From a virus, in IMG/VR virus record IMGVR_UViG_3300042090_001896, positions 1 through 22,895 of that record: a DNA stretch of 22,895 nucleotides. One strand, given 5' to 3'. Shown here one piece after another: positions 1 through 6,634 of the stretch. The first letter of the stretch is position 1. The number at the start of each line of letters is the position of its first letter. The translations under genes were made by a program, and so were the position numbers. The notes beneath the pieces were generated by a model that was not told where the DNA came from, did not search any database, and worked only from the letters and a program-made list of their open reading frames with translations.

Positions 1-811
1 CCTGCGCGTCACTGTAGCCGATGTCCGCATCAATGATGCAGCGCACGCGGCACTTTGAGGGGTAGCTGATGTCTGGAGTATTTAGAACGTCGGAGAGCTT
101 GACCTTCCTGTATTTTGGACAGTCCTTCCAGTCGGCAAAGCTTACGTCACCGGTTTCGGTGTCAAGCACGCACATTCCACGCTCATCGTCCCACGCATCA
201 CCGTAGTCCATCGGAAAGCAGGACCCAATGTAGATGACGTTGTCGTTCATCTGGCGCTTGTGAAAGTGCCCAGAGAAGATGTAGGTGGGATTACTGAACT
301 GCGTGTGTTCAGGTCCGTGCTCCATGCGACGATCAGAACCGGTGACGATGAAGTTTCGGAACTCGAAGTGTCCAAGCCAGTAGGGAAGCTTGGTGTGTTC
401 AGCGAGCGACGGGTATTCGTCCTTGAATAGGAACGGACAGAGAAGAACCTTGCTGCCGATAACCATTGGCTCGTTCACCAGGTGAACGTTGTCGAACTCC
501 TCGAACACCTGCGTTGAGAAGATCTTCCGGTTTTCACGGTGATAGAGGTCATGGTTGCCGATGATGATGTACACCGGCAACCCAAGCTCACTTAGCTTCT
601 TCACCGCCTGCAGCGTGTAGTGCATCGTGAGCACGTTCACGTTGTTTCGGTTTTCGAACCAGTCGCCCATGAACACGATGTCCGTGATCAGTGGATCCTT
701 CGCAACGCGCTTGCAAAACCACTCAACAAAGTCAAGGCAGTCTTGGTTGTGAAGGTGTGAGTTGTTCTTCTTACCGAAGTGAATATCGGTAAACATGGCG
801 ATCTTACGCAT
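1..811 (-). CDS. 47: SbcD/Mre11-type nuclease, T4 gp47-like (partial, 3' end off window)
   Basis: Nuclease subunit of the phage SbcCD/Mre11-Rad50-type complex. With an SbcC/gp46-like ATPase it processes DNA ends for recombination and recombination-dependent replication. About 270 residues are visible and the frame stays open to the left edge. The calcineurin-like phosphoesterase motifs appear in order: D9-x-H11, GD at 49-50, GNHD at 85-88, GHFE near 147-150 and GHFH at 181-184. Together these form the two-metal site typical of SbcD/Mre11. The start ATG at 811 lies inside the end of the upstream sigma-factor gene (shared ATGCGTAA), so translation is probably coupled. The C-terminal region is missing from the window, and a gp46 partner would be expected further left. 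The family assignment is strong; calling it gp47 rather than another phage SbcD rests on the gp55 neighbour. Confidence 0.9.
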   Translation of the reverse strand, partial: MRKIAMFTDIHFGKKNNSHLHNQDCLDFVEWFCKRVAKDPLITDIVFMGDWFENRNNVNVLTMHYTLQAVKKLSELGLPVYIIIGNHDLYHRENRKIFSTQVFEEFDNVHLVNEPMVIGSKVLLCPFLFKDEYPSLAEHTKLPYWLGHFEFRNFIVTGSDRRMEHGPEHTQFSNPTYIFSGHFHKRQMNDNVIYIGSCFPMDYGDAWDDERGMCVLDTETGDVSFADWKDCPKYRKVKLSDVLNTPDISYPSKCRVRCIIDADIGYSDAQ

Positions 812-1763
812 GCTTAGCGACCTTCTTTGTAGCCTTCTTCTTGGCGTGCTTGATCTCAGCCGCCATTGCGTTGGCAACCTTCATGTCCTTCGTCGCAAGC
901 TTCGTTGCCTTCTTGTACGCGTTGCGCTTCGGCGATGGCGGCGTGTCAACGACTGGTGCCACCTTAGCCTTCTTCGCTACCTTAGGCAGCTTCAGCTTCG
1001 GCGCCCGATCATTCGGCGTCTTCACAACGATCCGCTTGGTCTTCGGCTTCTTCTCCTCAACGGGCTTCACACCGATGATGTTGCCTGCCTCATCGATGAT
1101 GAGCGTCTTGGGATCGATCTTGGTGACCGCGCCGTGCTGACGGCTCTCTTGACGGACAGAAAGCTTCTTGCGCTCGATGCGGATGGCTTCCTTCTGCTCC
1201 TCAACCATTCCGGCTACGATCTCGGCGGCACGGTTGGCGGCGTGCGCCGCGTCTTCCCGCTGCTCAGCGGAAAGCTCCTCATCGACTACGACAGTCTCTG
1301 GCTCCTCGATGGGCAGGGCGTGCTCGTCGCTCTCCTTGATCTCGAAGTCCCGCTCATCACGTTCGTTCTCGAGGAAGTTGAAGGACGGATTTGATCCCGC
1401 GTCTACGAGCAGCGCGTCGCGGATGTTGCGGTGCTTCTTCTCGTCAGCTTTGTACTGAGAGAAGGAGTTCATGATCGCGGTGGTGTAGTACGAGAACGGA
1501 TTGCTCGACTTCTCGGGATTGAACTTGAGCGCGGTGCTGCAGAGATTCATCACCGCCGCGGCTACCATATCCTCTCGAAAGGAGTAGCCAACGAACCACG
1601 ACTTACGTGACGTCCGCTCAGCGATCATCCATATCATTCGGATGAGCTGATCAGATACTTTTCCGTTCTTTTTTGCTTCGATTACAACAGGGAGGAGGTC
1701 AGCATTTCGGACGTAGTGTCCTTTGGTCGAAGTACTTTTTTCTCGCTTCGCTTTGACTTTCAA
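804..1763 (-). CDS. 55: Late-transcription sigma factor, T4 gp55-like, with long C-terminal extension
   Basis: Probable sigma factor that directs host RNA polymerase to phage late promoters. Residues about 18-120 resemble the compact sigma-2-like domain of T4 gp55: an RNADLL start, helices with IWMIAER, a GYSFREDMVA segment, a FNPEKSSNPFSYYT segment and FSQYKADEKK. At 126-133, PSFNFLEN resembles the hydrophobic/acidic sliding-clamp motif that ends T4 gp55 (SLDFLYE). T4 gp55 is about 185 residues, while this protein continues to 319. The extra part is an acidic stretch (about 132-167), a likely helical Ala/Glu region (168-205) and a Lys/Ala/Pro-rich histone-H1-like tail (about 238-319). The start is TTG at 1763, supported by AGGAGA seven bases upstream and by the next Met being only at residue 43. 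It is the first gene of the leftward operon. Confidence 0.82.
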   Translation of the reverse strand: MKVKAKREKSTSTKGHYVRNADLLPVVIEAKKNGKVSDQLIRMIWMIAERTSRKSWFVGYSFREDMVAAAVMNLCSTALKFNPEKSSNPFSYYTTAIMNSFSQYKADEKKHRNIRDALLVDAGSNPSFNFLENERDERDFEIKESDEHALPIEEPETVVVDEELSAEQREDAAHAANRAAEIVAGMVEEQKEAIRIERKKLSVRQESRQHGAVTKIDPKTLIIDEAGNIIGVKPVEEKKPKTKRIVVKTPNDRAPKLKLPKVAKKAKVAPVVDTPPSPKRNAYKKATKLATKDMKVANAMAAEIKHAKKKATKKVAKHA

Positions 1764-1770
1764 ACTAAGA

Positions 1771-1776
1771 TCTCCT
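1771..1776 (-). promoter_or_regulatory. Ribosome binding site deciding a TTG start for gp55
   Basis: On the minus strand AGGAGA lies seven bases before the TTG at 1763. This is the strongest Shine-Dalgarno match in the leader and fits a TTG start, since no ATG follows until residue 43, inside the conserved sigma domain. Confidence 0.75.
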
Positions 1777-1796
1777 GTGACGTGACAACGCTAGGA

Positions 1797-1827
1797 GACA
1801 AGAGCCATTGTAACTTGTGCTCTTGTC
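1797..1827. promoter_or_regulatory. 9-bp inverted repeat around the -10 box, possible operator
   Basis: GACAAGAGC (1797-1805) and GCTCTTGTC (1819-1827) are perfect inverted copies separated by 13 bases. The left arm covers the predicted start-site area and the right arm lies in the -35/-10 spacer of the leftward promoter, with the -10 hexamer between them. Arms placed about two helical turns apart suit a dimeric repressor. In RNA the same sequence could form a hairpin, but there is no U-run for a classical terminator. Confidence 0.5.
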
Positions 1828-1835
1828 AAAGTAAA
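1807..1835 (-). promoter_or_regulatory. Sigma70-like promoter for the gp55-gp47 operon
   Basis: Read on the minus strand, TTTACT (1835-1830, 4 of 6 to TTGACA) is followed after exactly 17 bases by TACAAT (1812-1807, 5 of 6 to TATAAT). Transcription would begin near 1800, about 37 bases before the TTG start. This would let unmodified host polymerase make the late sigma factor before late promoters can be used. It is a sequence match only. Confidence 0.6.
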
Positions 1836-1860
1836 CACCCGGATGGGCGTTACCTGATTC

Positions 1861-1870
1861 CATAAATACC
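1861..1870 (+). promoter_or_regulatory. T4-type late promoter (CATAAATACC)
   Basis: CATAAATA differs from the T4 late -10 box TATAAATA at one base. By T4 spacing the transcript would start near 1874, giving a leader of about 27 bases that carries AGGA at 1892-1895, five bases before the ATG at 1901. It stands at the head of the rightward structural operon and no sigma70-like -35/-10 pair is visible for that direction, as expected for a gp55-dependent promoter. Confidence 0.7.
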
Positions 1871-1900
1871 TGAGCCTATTCAACCCTCCTTAGGAAACTC

Positions 1901-2578
1901 ATGAACGACAGCACTGCACTGAATGAGGATCTCGCCCCGATGGGGAGCAAGAAGGTGGCGGTTGTGATCGGTAGGTTCAACCCACCAACCCGCGGACACT
2001 ACAAGGTGATTGACGAGGTCAAAAAATTCATTCGCGCGAATAAGGGTTTGGGATTGGAAGCTACCCCATTTGTAGTGATCATCGGCGGTAGCAAGACGGA
2101 CGCTGACAAGAAGAGAAATCCTCTGACAGTAGATGAGCGTTTGGTATTTATGCGCGGCAGCGGTAATGCAAATGGCGTTTCCTTCTATACCGCTCCGAAC
2201 GCCTTTAAGGCGTTTGAGACGCTTCGGGAGAAAGGTTTCGAGCCTATCGCCGTCGCTGCGGGCACGGACAGGATCCAGGACTACATCAGGATACTCGACG
2301 AATACTTCAAGACGCCTGACGGTCAGCCCATTAAGCACTACCGCGTAAAGCTCGACCGCGACGAGAGCGCCCTCAGTGGCAACAACCAGGGGCTAGACGA
2401 CGTTCTCGCCAAGATGAAGGACGCGGACGTCGAGACTGACGTGGTATCAGGTTCACTTGCTCGCCGCGCCGTCGAGCTTGGGTTTGAACCTGAGTTCGCA
2501 AAGATCGTCGGGCTTGAGAACAAGCCTGACCTGGCGAAGAAGCTCTACGCCAAGATTGCGGCAGCGGTGAAGGAATAA
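1901..2578 (+). CDS. Cytidylyltransferase-like nucleotidyltransferase
   Basis: Member of the HxGH-type nucleotidyltransferase superfamily, which joins an NTP to a phosphorylated substrate and releases pyrophosphate. Residues 24-33 (GRFNPPTRGH) are the phosphate-binding loop with a T-x-G-H form of the signature. RNPLT at 72-76 before an ER pair, GTDRI at 121-125 and SGSLARR at 183-189 (the ISSTxxR-type motif) follow in the expected order. At 225 residues it is the size of a single-domain enzyme. The substrate cannot be read from the sequence; nicotinamide-nucleotide adenylyltransferase-like and cytidylyltransferase activities are both possible. The ATG at 1901 has AGGA at 1892-1895, and a second Met at residue 14 still precedes the domain. 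It is the first gene after a late promoter and ends one base before the next gene, so it is expressed with the baseplate genes. Confidence 0.8.
   Translation: MNDSTALNEDLAPMGSKKVAVVIGRFNPPTRGHYKVIDEVKKFIRANKGLGLEATPFVVIIGGSKTDADKKRNPLTVDERLVFMRGSGNANGVSFYTAPNAFKAFETLREKGFEPIAVAAGTDRIQDYIRILDEYFKTPDGQPIKHYRVKLDRDESALSGNNQGLDDVLAKMKDADVETDVVSGSLARRAVELGFEPEFAKIVGLENKPDLAKKLYAKIAAAVKE
2143..2152 (-). promoter_or_regulatory. Late-promoter-like box on the minus strand (CATAAATACC)
   Basis: On the minus strand this is an exact 10-base copy of the box at 1861-1870, lying inside the nucleotidyltransferase gene and facing left towards gp55. If used, it would give an antisense RNA across 1901-2137 that continues into gp55. 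It may simply be coding sequence (Val-Phe-Met codons). Confidence 0.3.
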
Positions 2579-2579
2579 A

Positions 2580-3794
2580 ATGCCGTCAGTTCTAAACTCC
2601 ACCAGCCAGTTCAACCAGCAGCTCAATCTGCCTCTGGCTCAGCCAACGGCAAATACTGTCGGCATATCTTCATTCCTGGCGCCCATCACCGTCCAGCAGA
2701 CCACGAACTACGGCCTTCCAGATCCATCTCAGCTTTCGGCAGAAGCGATTCAGAAGCTAGCGACTACCGGCAACGCTGGATCGTTCAATCAGGTAACTTC
2801 TAGTCTTTCCTGCGTCGCGCAAAATGGGCAAATCAACGTTGTTGATTCATCTACGAGCGCTGTAGTCGCGTCAAATCTTGCTACGGTTCCACAGGGAGTC
2901 CCAAATCCTTCTGTACTCCCGGGTGATCTAGCCGACCCAACGTCCGGCCTCAAGGTGACGATCTCGCAAGAGCCGCAAATTCTCGGCTCTCCCGCGGCCA
3001 ACACCGCTGGAAACTCGGTTACCTTTAAGGTGATGCCGACAATTCAAGAAAGTCGGGCCGCAAACTACAAGTCATTCACCCCGCTCCAGCACCCGGGTGA
3101 AATCCTCAAGTACGAAGGATCCACCTCGCGCACGTGGGCAATTGAAGCCAAGCTTATCTCACGTAACACGGCTGAGGCGGATGATAACCTCCGCATGATC
3201 AACTTGATTCGTTCGTGGGTGATGCCGTTCTATGGAGCTGGAACCGCTGGAGATACGGGCGACGCGAGCGTGCAGCAGTACCTCGGCGCACCTCCACCAA
3301 TCCTTACGCTTACTGCATACGGAAGTCAAATGATTGGCCCAGTGAAGTGCGTTCTTGAGAATCACAGCTGGAGCTGGCCAAATGACGTTGACTACATTCA
3401 GACATCGTCAAACGTTCCCTTCCCGGTCATTATGAACGTCTCGCTAACAATGAAGGAAAGCTGGAGCCCGGCAGAGTACAGCGGCTTTGACATCATCGCG
3501 TACCGCAACGGTTCCCTTCCTCAAGCATTTACGAGCGTACCAAGCACCAACATTGGTGCTAAGAACAAGCAGCAACAGACGGTATCAGGAACGAACACCC
3601 CAATTCCTAACTCGTCAACCGTCGATACGTCGCAGGCAAACACCGCGACGCCGCAGCAGACGACAATGGTTAAGGCACCAGGCTACACAACAGCAAATGA
3701 GCAGGACTGGCTTGCTGCAAATCCGGGGCTTGGTCATTCAAACTACCTGGCATACGTCAGGGGTGATGTAGCCGGATCTATCATTCCACAATGA
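2580..3794 (+). CDS. Probable baseplate tail-tube initiator/cap protein (gp48/gp54-like)
   Basis: Probable baseplate protein on which the tail tube starts to assemble. The central part (about 145-310) has the look of tube-initiator proteins: TFKVMP, then IQESRAANYKSF, a PGEILKYEG turn, a RTWAIEAKLISR strand and WPNDVDYI before a long beta strand. The first 130 or so residues are Ser/Thr/Gln-rich, and the last 80 are a Thr/Gln/Asn-rich linker ending in an ANEQDWLAANPGLG segment. AAGGA at 2570-2574 sits five bases before the ATG. The gene begins one base after the nucleotidyltransferase stop and overlaps the gp53-like gene by ATGA. The assignment rests on these features and on gene order (next to gp53), and I cannot separate gp48 from gp54. 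Confidence 0.6.
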   Translation: MPSVLNSTSQFNQQLNLPLAQPTANTVGISSFLAPITVQQTTNYGLPDPSQLSAEAIQKLATTGNAGSFNQVTSSLSCVAQNGQINVVDSSTSAVVASNLATVPQGVPNPSVLPGDLADPTSGLKVTISQEPQILGSPAANTAGNSVTFKVMPTIQESRAANYKSFTPLQHPGEILKYEGSTSRTWAIEAKLISRNTAEADDNLRMINLIRSWVMPFYGAGTAGDTGDASVQQYLGAPPPILTLTAYGSQMIGPVKCVLENHSWSWPNDVDYIQTSSNVPFPVIMNVSLTMKESWSPAEYSGFDIIAYRNGSLPQAFTSVPSTNIGAKNKQQQTVSGTNTPIPNSSTVDTSQANTATPQQTTMVKAPGYTTANEQDWLAANPGLGHSNYLAYVRGDVAGSIIPQ

Positions 3795-4222
3795 CAATCT
3801 CCTCAACAACCCAATACACGACGCTTCCATCTACTGGTCCAACGTCGGATAACAACACCAACAGCCTGTACAACAAGTACTCAAGGCTGGTGGGTGGTGG
3901 CGTCACGGAAGTTTCCGACGGAATGCTTGGGTGGTGGGAGCGCAGCATCTACGCCAAGGATCCATCTGACCAAGTCTACGTGGTCGAAAACTACTGTGCC
4001 CAACGCATCGACAAGATCTCGGTGGTCTTCTACGGTGAAGCTCGCTGGGGTTGGCTTATTGCCCAGTACAACAACATCCTTGACCCATTTACTGAACTAA
4101 CTCCTGGACGCTATCTTTTGATCCCCACGAAGGCACGGCTGCCGCTTCTTATCGCCACTCAGCAGGGCGGTGTAGATTCAACAGCACAACCCGTGGCGAC
4201 CATCTCACCTATCATAACATAA
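3791..4222 (+). CDS. 53: Baseplate wedge protein, T4 gp53-like
   Basis: Baseplate wedge component that clamps wedges around the hub. The family pattern is clear from residue 48 on: WWER, YAKDPSDQVYVVE, a RIDKISVVFYG strand, WGWLIAQYNNILDP, then ELTPGRYLLIP. The last stretch resembles the LysM-like fold known for gp53. The N-terminal 45 residues are Ser/Thr/Asn-rich and probably flexible. At 143 residues it is a little shorter than T4 gp53 (about 196). It starts within the stop of the preceding gene (ATGA overlap) without a clear Shine-Dalgarno, so coupled translation is likely. Confidence 0.82.
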   Translation: MTISSTTQYTTLPSTGPTSDNNTNSLYNKYSRLVGGGVTEVSDGMLGWWERSIYAKDPSDQVYVVENYCAQRIDKISVVFYGEARWGWLIAQYNNILDPFTELTPGRYLLIPTKARLPLLIATQQGGVDSTAQPVATISPIIT

Positions 4223-4228
4223 GCTCCC

Positions 4229-6634
4229 ATGGCTGGACAGACAAGCATTGACCAGAGCCAGAACTACGAGAACCCCCTCGACAAGTTTCGCTCCTACTCA
4301 TACCAATATATCTTGACCGTCGCTTCTGATACAGAAGCGATGCGCGGGCTGATGGGTGCGAACCAGAGCTCTAAGACTGGCGCGTCTCAGGCACCGTTAC
4401 TTCAAGCCGTTCAAAAGGCAAAGCTTGGTGATGAGCTTAAGGTGGGCTCTGGAAGCGCGTGGCTTCTTATCGACACGCGTCGCTACTCGCAGTACTCAAT
4501 CACTGATCTAGAGATGCACCACGTTTATGGAACGGGTCCGGTAAATGCCCCAAATGTTCCATACTCCGCGCACACGATGAAGATCATCGATACGACGGGT
4601 CTAACATTCTTCAATTTTCTTCTTGACACGCTGCGCAACAAGGTTCAAAGCTCGTCAAAGTCCGCGTTCTTCATGCTCGCCATCCTATTCACGGGTCACC
4701 GCGATGATGGCACAACTGAAACGATCTCGACCTGCTTCATGATCGTGCAGTTCAAGTCAATCAACTTCCGCTTCGATTCCTCTGGTTCCACATTTGACAT
4801 CGAGCTCTTTGAATTTGAAGCAATTGAGCCAGTAATTCCGATGGGCGTAGCAACATCACAGATCAATTACTCAGCGGAGCACCTTCGCTCACTGGGTAAT
4901 CTCAAGTCGATCAGCACGCAAGGACGCAGCAACACCGTAGGTGACATGGTCCAAGCGCTCGAAGATTCCCTCAATCAGCAGTCGTTGAACTTCTACAAGA
5001 AGTTTACCAATGAAGCGTTGAAGAGCCAGACCAATCCTAACAACACTGCAACCAATCCTAACAGCGCGGTAAAGTTTGGGAAGCTGGTGCAGTTCATGAT
5101 CAACATTCCAACAGAGTGGATGGGCTACAAGCTCACAACCGCCACTCGCTCTAAGAATCTAGAGCAGGTGTTTGTGTCAACTACGCCTCCTGGAAAGGCG
5201 CTGACTCCAGCCGAGAGAGCCGCACTTGCTGAACAAACGCAGCGAGCTGTCCTTGCCAAGACAGCCGCGACAAAGAAGGCCGCTCAGGCAAACAAGGCGG
5301 TGATAGATGCCTACATCGCGAACACTAAGGGCATGAGCCCAGCTGCAATCGCCCAAGAACAAAAGAAGCTGAATGCCCAGCTCGCGCAAACGTCGGTGAC
5401 AGATCTCACAGACCAGTACCAAGAGCTTACCTTCTCGTCAATAACGACAATTGACGAAGCGATTAACAGCATTCTTCGCTGCTCAAAGGAAATTCTGGAC
5501 CTTGCAAGCTCAGACAAGCTTCGCGCTGGCACAGCAATCATCCCAAAGGTTCTCACCGTCATCACATCTGACGCGACTACGTTCGTTCTTCACATTGACG
5601 TTTATCCATTCCAGCCGCCGCCAAACAGCACCTTTCAAGATGGCAAGCTTACGGCGGGTGCCGCAACTCCGGTAAAGATCGACAAAAATAACCAGGCTCA
5701 GCAGGTAGCAGTCAACGTGATGAACTACAACTACCTGTTCTCCGGGCGCAATACGCACATCAAGAATCTTGAAATCAAGTACAGCCCAATCGCGATCGCG
5801 GCGCTTGACACTTCACTGAATATCGGAGGTGCCCGCTTCCGCGACAACGCCCAGCAGGCCGGTCAAGTCGCGTCAAAGCAGCAGGAGGTTGCAGCTGGAA
5901 AGGCAAAGACAAACATCGTAATGACGGAAATCCGCCCCAACGATCCAATCTTTTTTCCTATCCGGTCGGTGGCGCAGAAGACAAACAATGTCGCGCAGTA
6001 CACGGAGGAGCTCGAAACGCTGCAGGCGGTTGACACCCTCGGCTCGCTTCAAGAGTTCACAACGACGATGTCAGAGCTGCACTTTCTATCCTCGCTCAGC
6101 GCTGACATGACCATCCGCGGTAACCCAAACCTTATTCGAAAGTTTGCTGATCGTTCTGTTCGCAATGGTATTCCACCGCAGCTCCCAATCATCAGCGCGC
6201 AGAACCTGAATAACTTAGTCCAAAATCCTACCTCGACGCTGGTGTTTGAAAATTCAACCGTGCAGGCGGGAGTGAGCTCGTCAAAGGCATTCTACCGCTC
6301 ACAGTTTTATCAGCCACGTCTGGACGCCGCGCAGAAACCAGCTACGCAGGGGCAAGACGCGCTGCTCAATGGTGTTGACGTGGCCATCGCGCCGCTCTTT
6401 GTTAAGATCAACATCTTCGCGCCTAATGTAGACTTCGCTGGAACGTATGACTCAAGCAGCGGCGATCCACTTTTCACGCAGGCGTTTTTCTACAATGGAC
6501 TTTACCAAGTGATGCGCATTCAAACGTCATTTACTAATGGTGAGTTCGAGCAGGTGCTGCAGCTCAAGGCTACACCGTGGGTCAGCACCATCAACGATAC
6601 CAATCCTAGCGGCTTCCCAGCGAAGTTCATCTAA
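4229..6634 (+). CDS. Baseplate hub-region structural protein (gp27 position)
   Basis: Large structural protein of 801 residues lying directly before the gp5-like spike gene, the usual place of the hub protein gp27. The N-terminal part (about 15-200) is a beta-rich domain beginning ENPLDKFRSYSYQYILTV and ending with FRFDSSGSTFDIELFEFEA. Residues about 325-395 are Ala/Lys/Gln-rich and probably form a long helix or coiled coil, an insert between beta domains. The C-terminus (about 735-801) has FYNGLYQVMRIQTSFTNGEF followed by QVLQLKA, a pattern common at the end of hub proteins, where a strand pair supports tube contacts. It is about twice the length of T4 gp27 (391). ATG 4229 follows six bases after the gp53 stop with no evident Shine-Dalgarno, and the stop overlaps the next ATG (TAATG). 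The hub role is inferred from position and the C-terminal pattern. Confidence 0.55.
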   Translation: MAGQTSIDQSQNYENPLDKFRSYSYQYILTVASDTEAMRGLMGANQSSKTGASQAPLLQAVQKAKLGDELKVGSGSAWLLIDTRRYSQYSITDLEMHHVYGTGPVNAPNVPYSAHTMKIIDTTGLTFFNFLLDTLRNKVQSSSKSAFFMLAILFTGHRDDGTTETISTCFMIVQFKSINFRFDSSGSTFDIELFEFEAIEPVIPMGVATSQINYSAEHLRSLGNLKSISTQGRSNTVGDMVQALEDSLNQQSLNFYKKFTNEALKSQTNPNNTATNPNSAVKFGKLVQFMINIPTEWMGYKLTTATRSKNLEQVFVSTTPPGKALTPAERAALAEQTQRAVLAKTAATKKAAQANKAVIDAYIANTKGMSPAAIAQEQKKLNAQLAQTSVTDLTDQYQELTFSSITTIDEAINSILRCSKEILDLASSDKLRAGTAIIPKVLTVITSDATTFVLHIDVYPFQPPPNSTFQDGKLTAGAATPVKIDKNNQAQQVAVNVMNYNYLFSGRNTHIKNLEIKYSPIAIAALDTSLNIGGARFRDNAQQAGQVASKQQEVAAGKAKTNIVMTEIRPNDPIFFPIRSVAQKTNNVAQYTEELETLQAVDTLGSLQEFTTTMSELHFLSSLSADMTIRGNPNLIRKFADRSVRNGIPPQLPIISAQNLNNLVQNPTSTLVFENSTVQAGVSSSKAFYRSQFYQPRLDAAQKPATQGQDALLNGVDVAIAPLFVKINIFAPNVDFAGTYDSSSGDPLFTQAFFYNGLYQVMRIQTSFTNGEFEQVLQLKATPWVSTINDTNPSGFPAKFI
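5030..5062 (+). repeat. 12-bp direct repeat within the hub-region gene
   Basis: ACCAATCCTAAC occurs at 5030-5041 and again at 5051-5062, 21 bases apart and therefore in frame. It encodes two copies of a Thr-Asn-Pro-Asn turn in a low-complexity linker near residues 268-279. This is probably a small tandem duplication. Confidence 0.7.

Noticed and set aside
79-88. TCTAAATACT on the minus strand as a late promoter
   Set aside because: It is inside the gp47-like gene, differs from the boxes at its last base, and precedes no gene in the window.
795-1394. Long open frame opposite the sigma-factor gene
   Set aside because: It lies antisense to a gene with a recognisable family and good ribosome site; its Leu/Arg-rich product looks like a read of the complementary strand.
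1807-1828. TTGACA on the minus strand at 1823-1828 as -35 box for the TACAAT at 1807-1812
   Set aside because: The spacing is only about 10 bases; the TTTACT at 1830-1835 gives the correct 17-base spacing.
3487-3771. Second reading frame within the tube-initiator gene, suggesting a frameshift product
   Set aside because: It reflects out-of-frame reading of Thr/Gln/Asn codons; no slippery site was seen and the main frame is intact to its stop.
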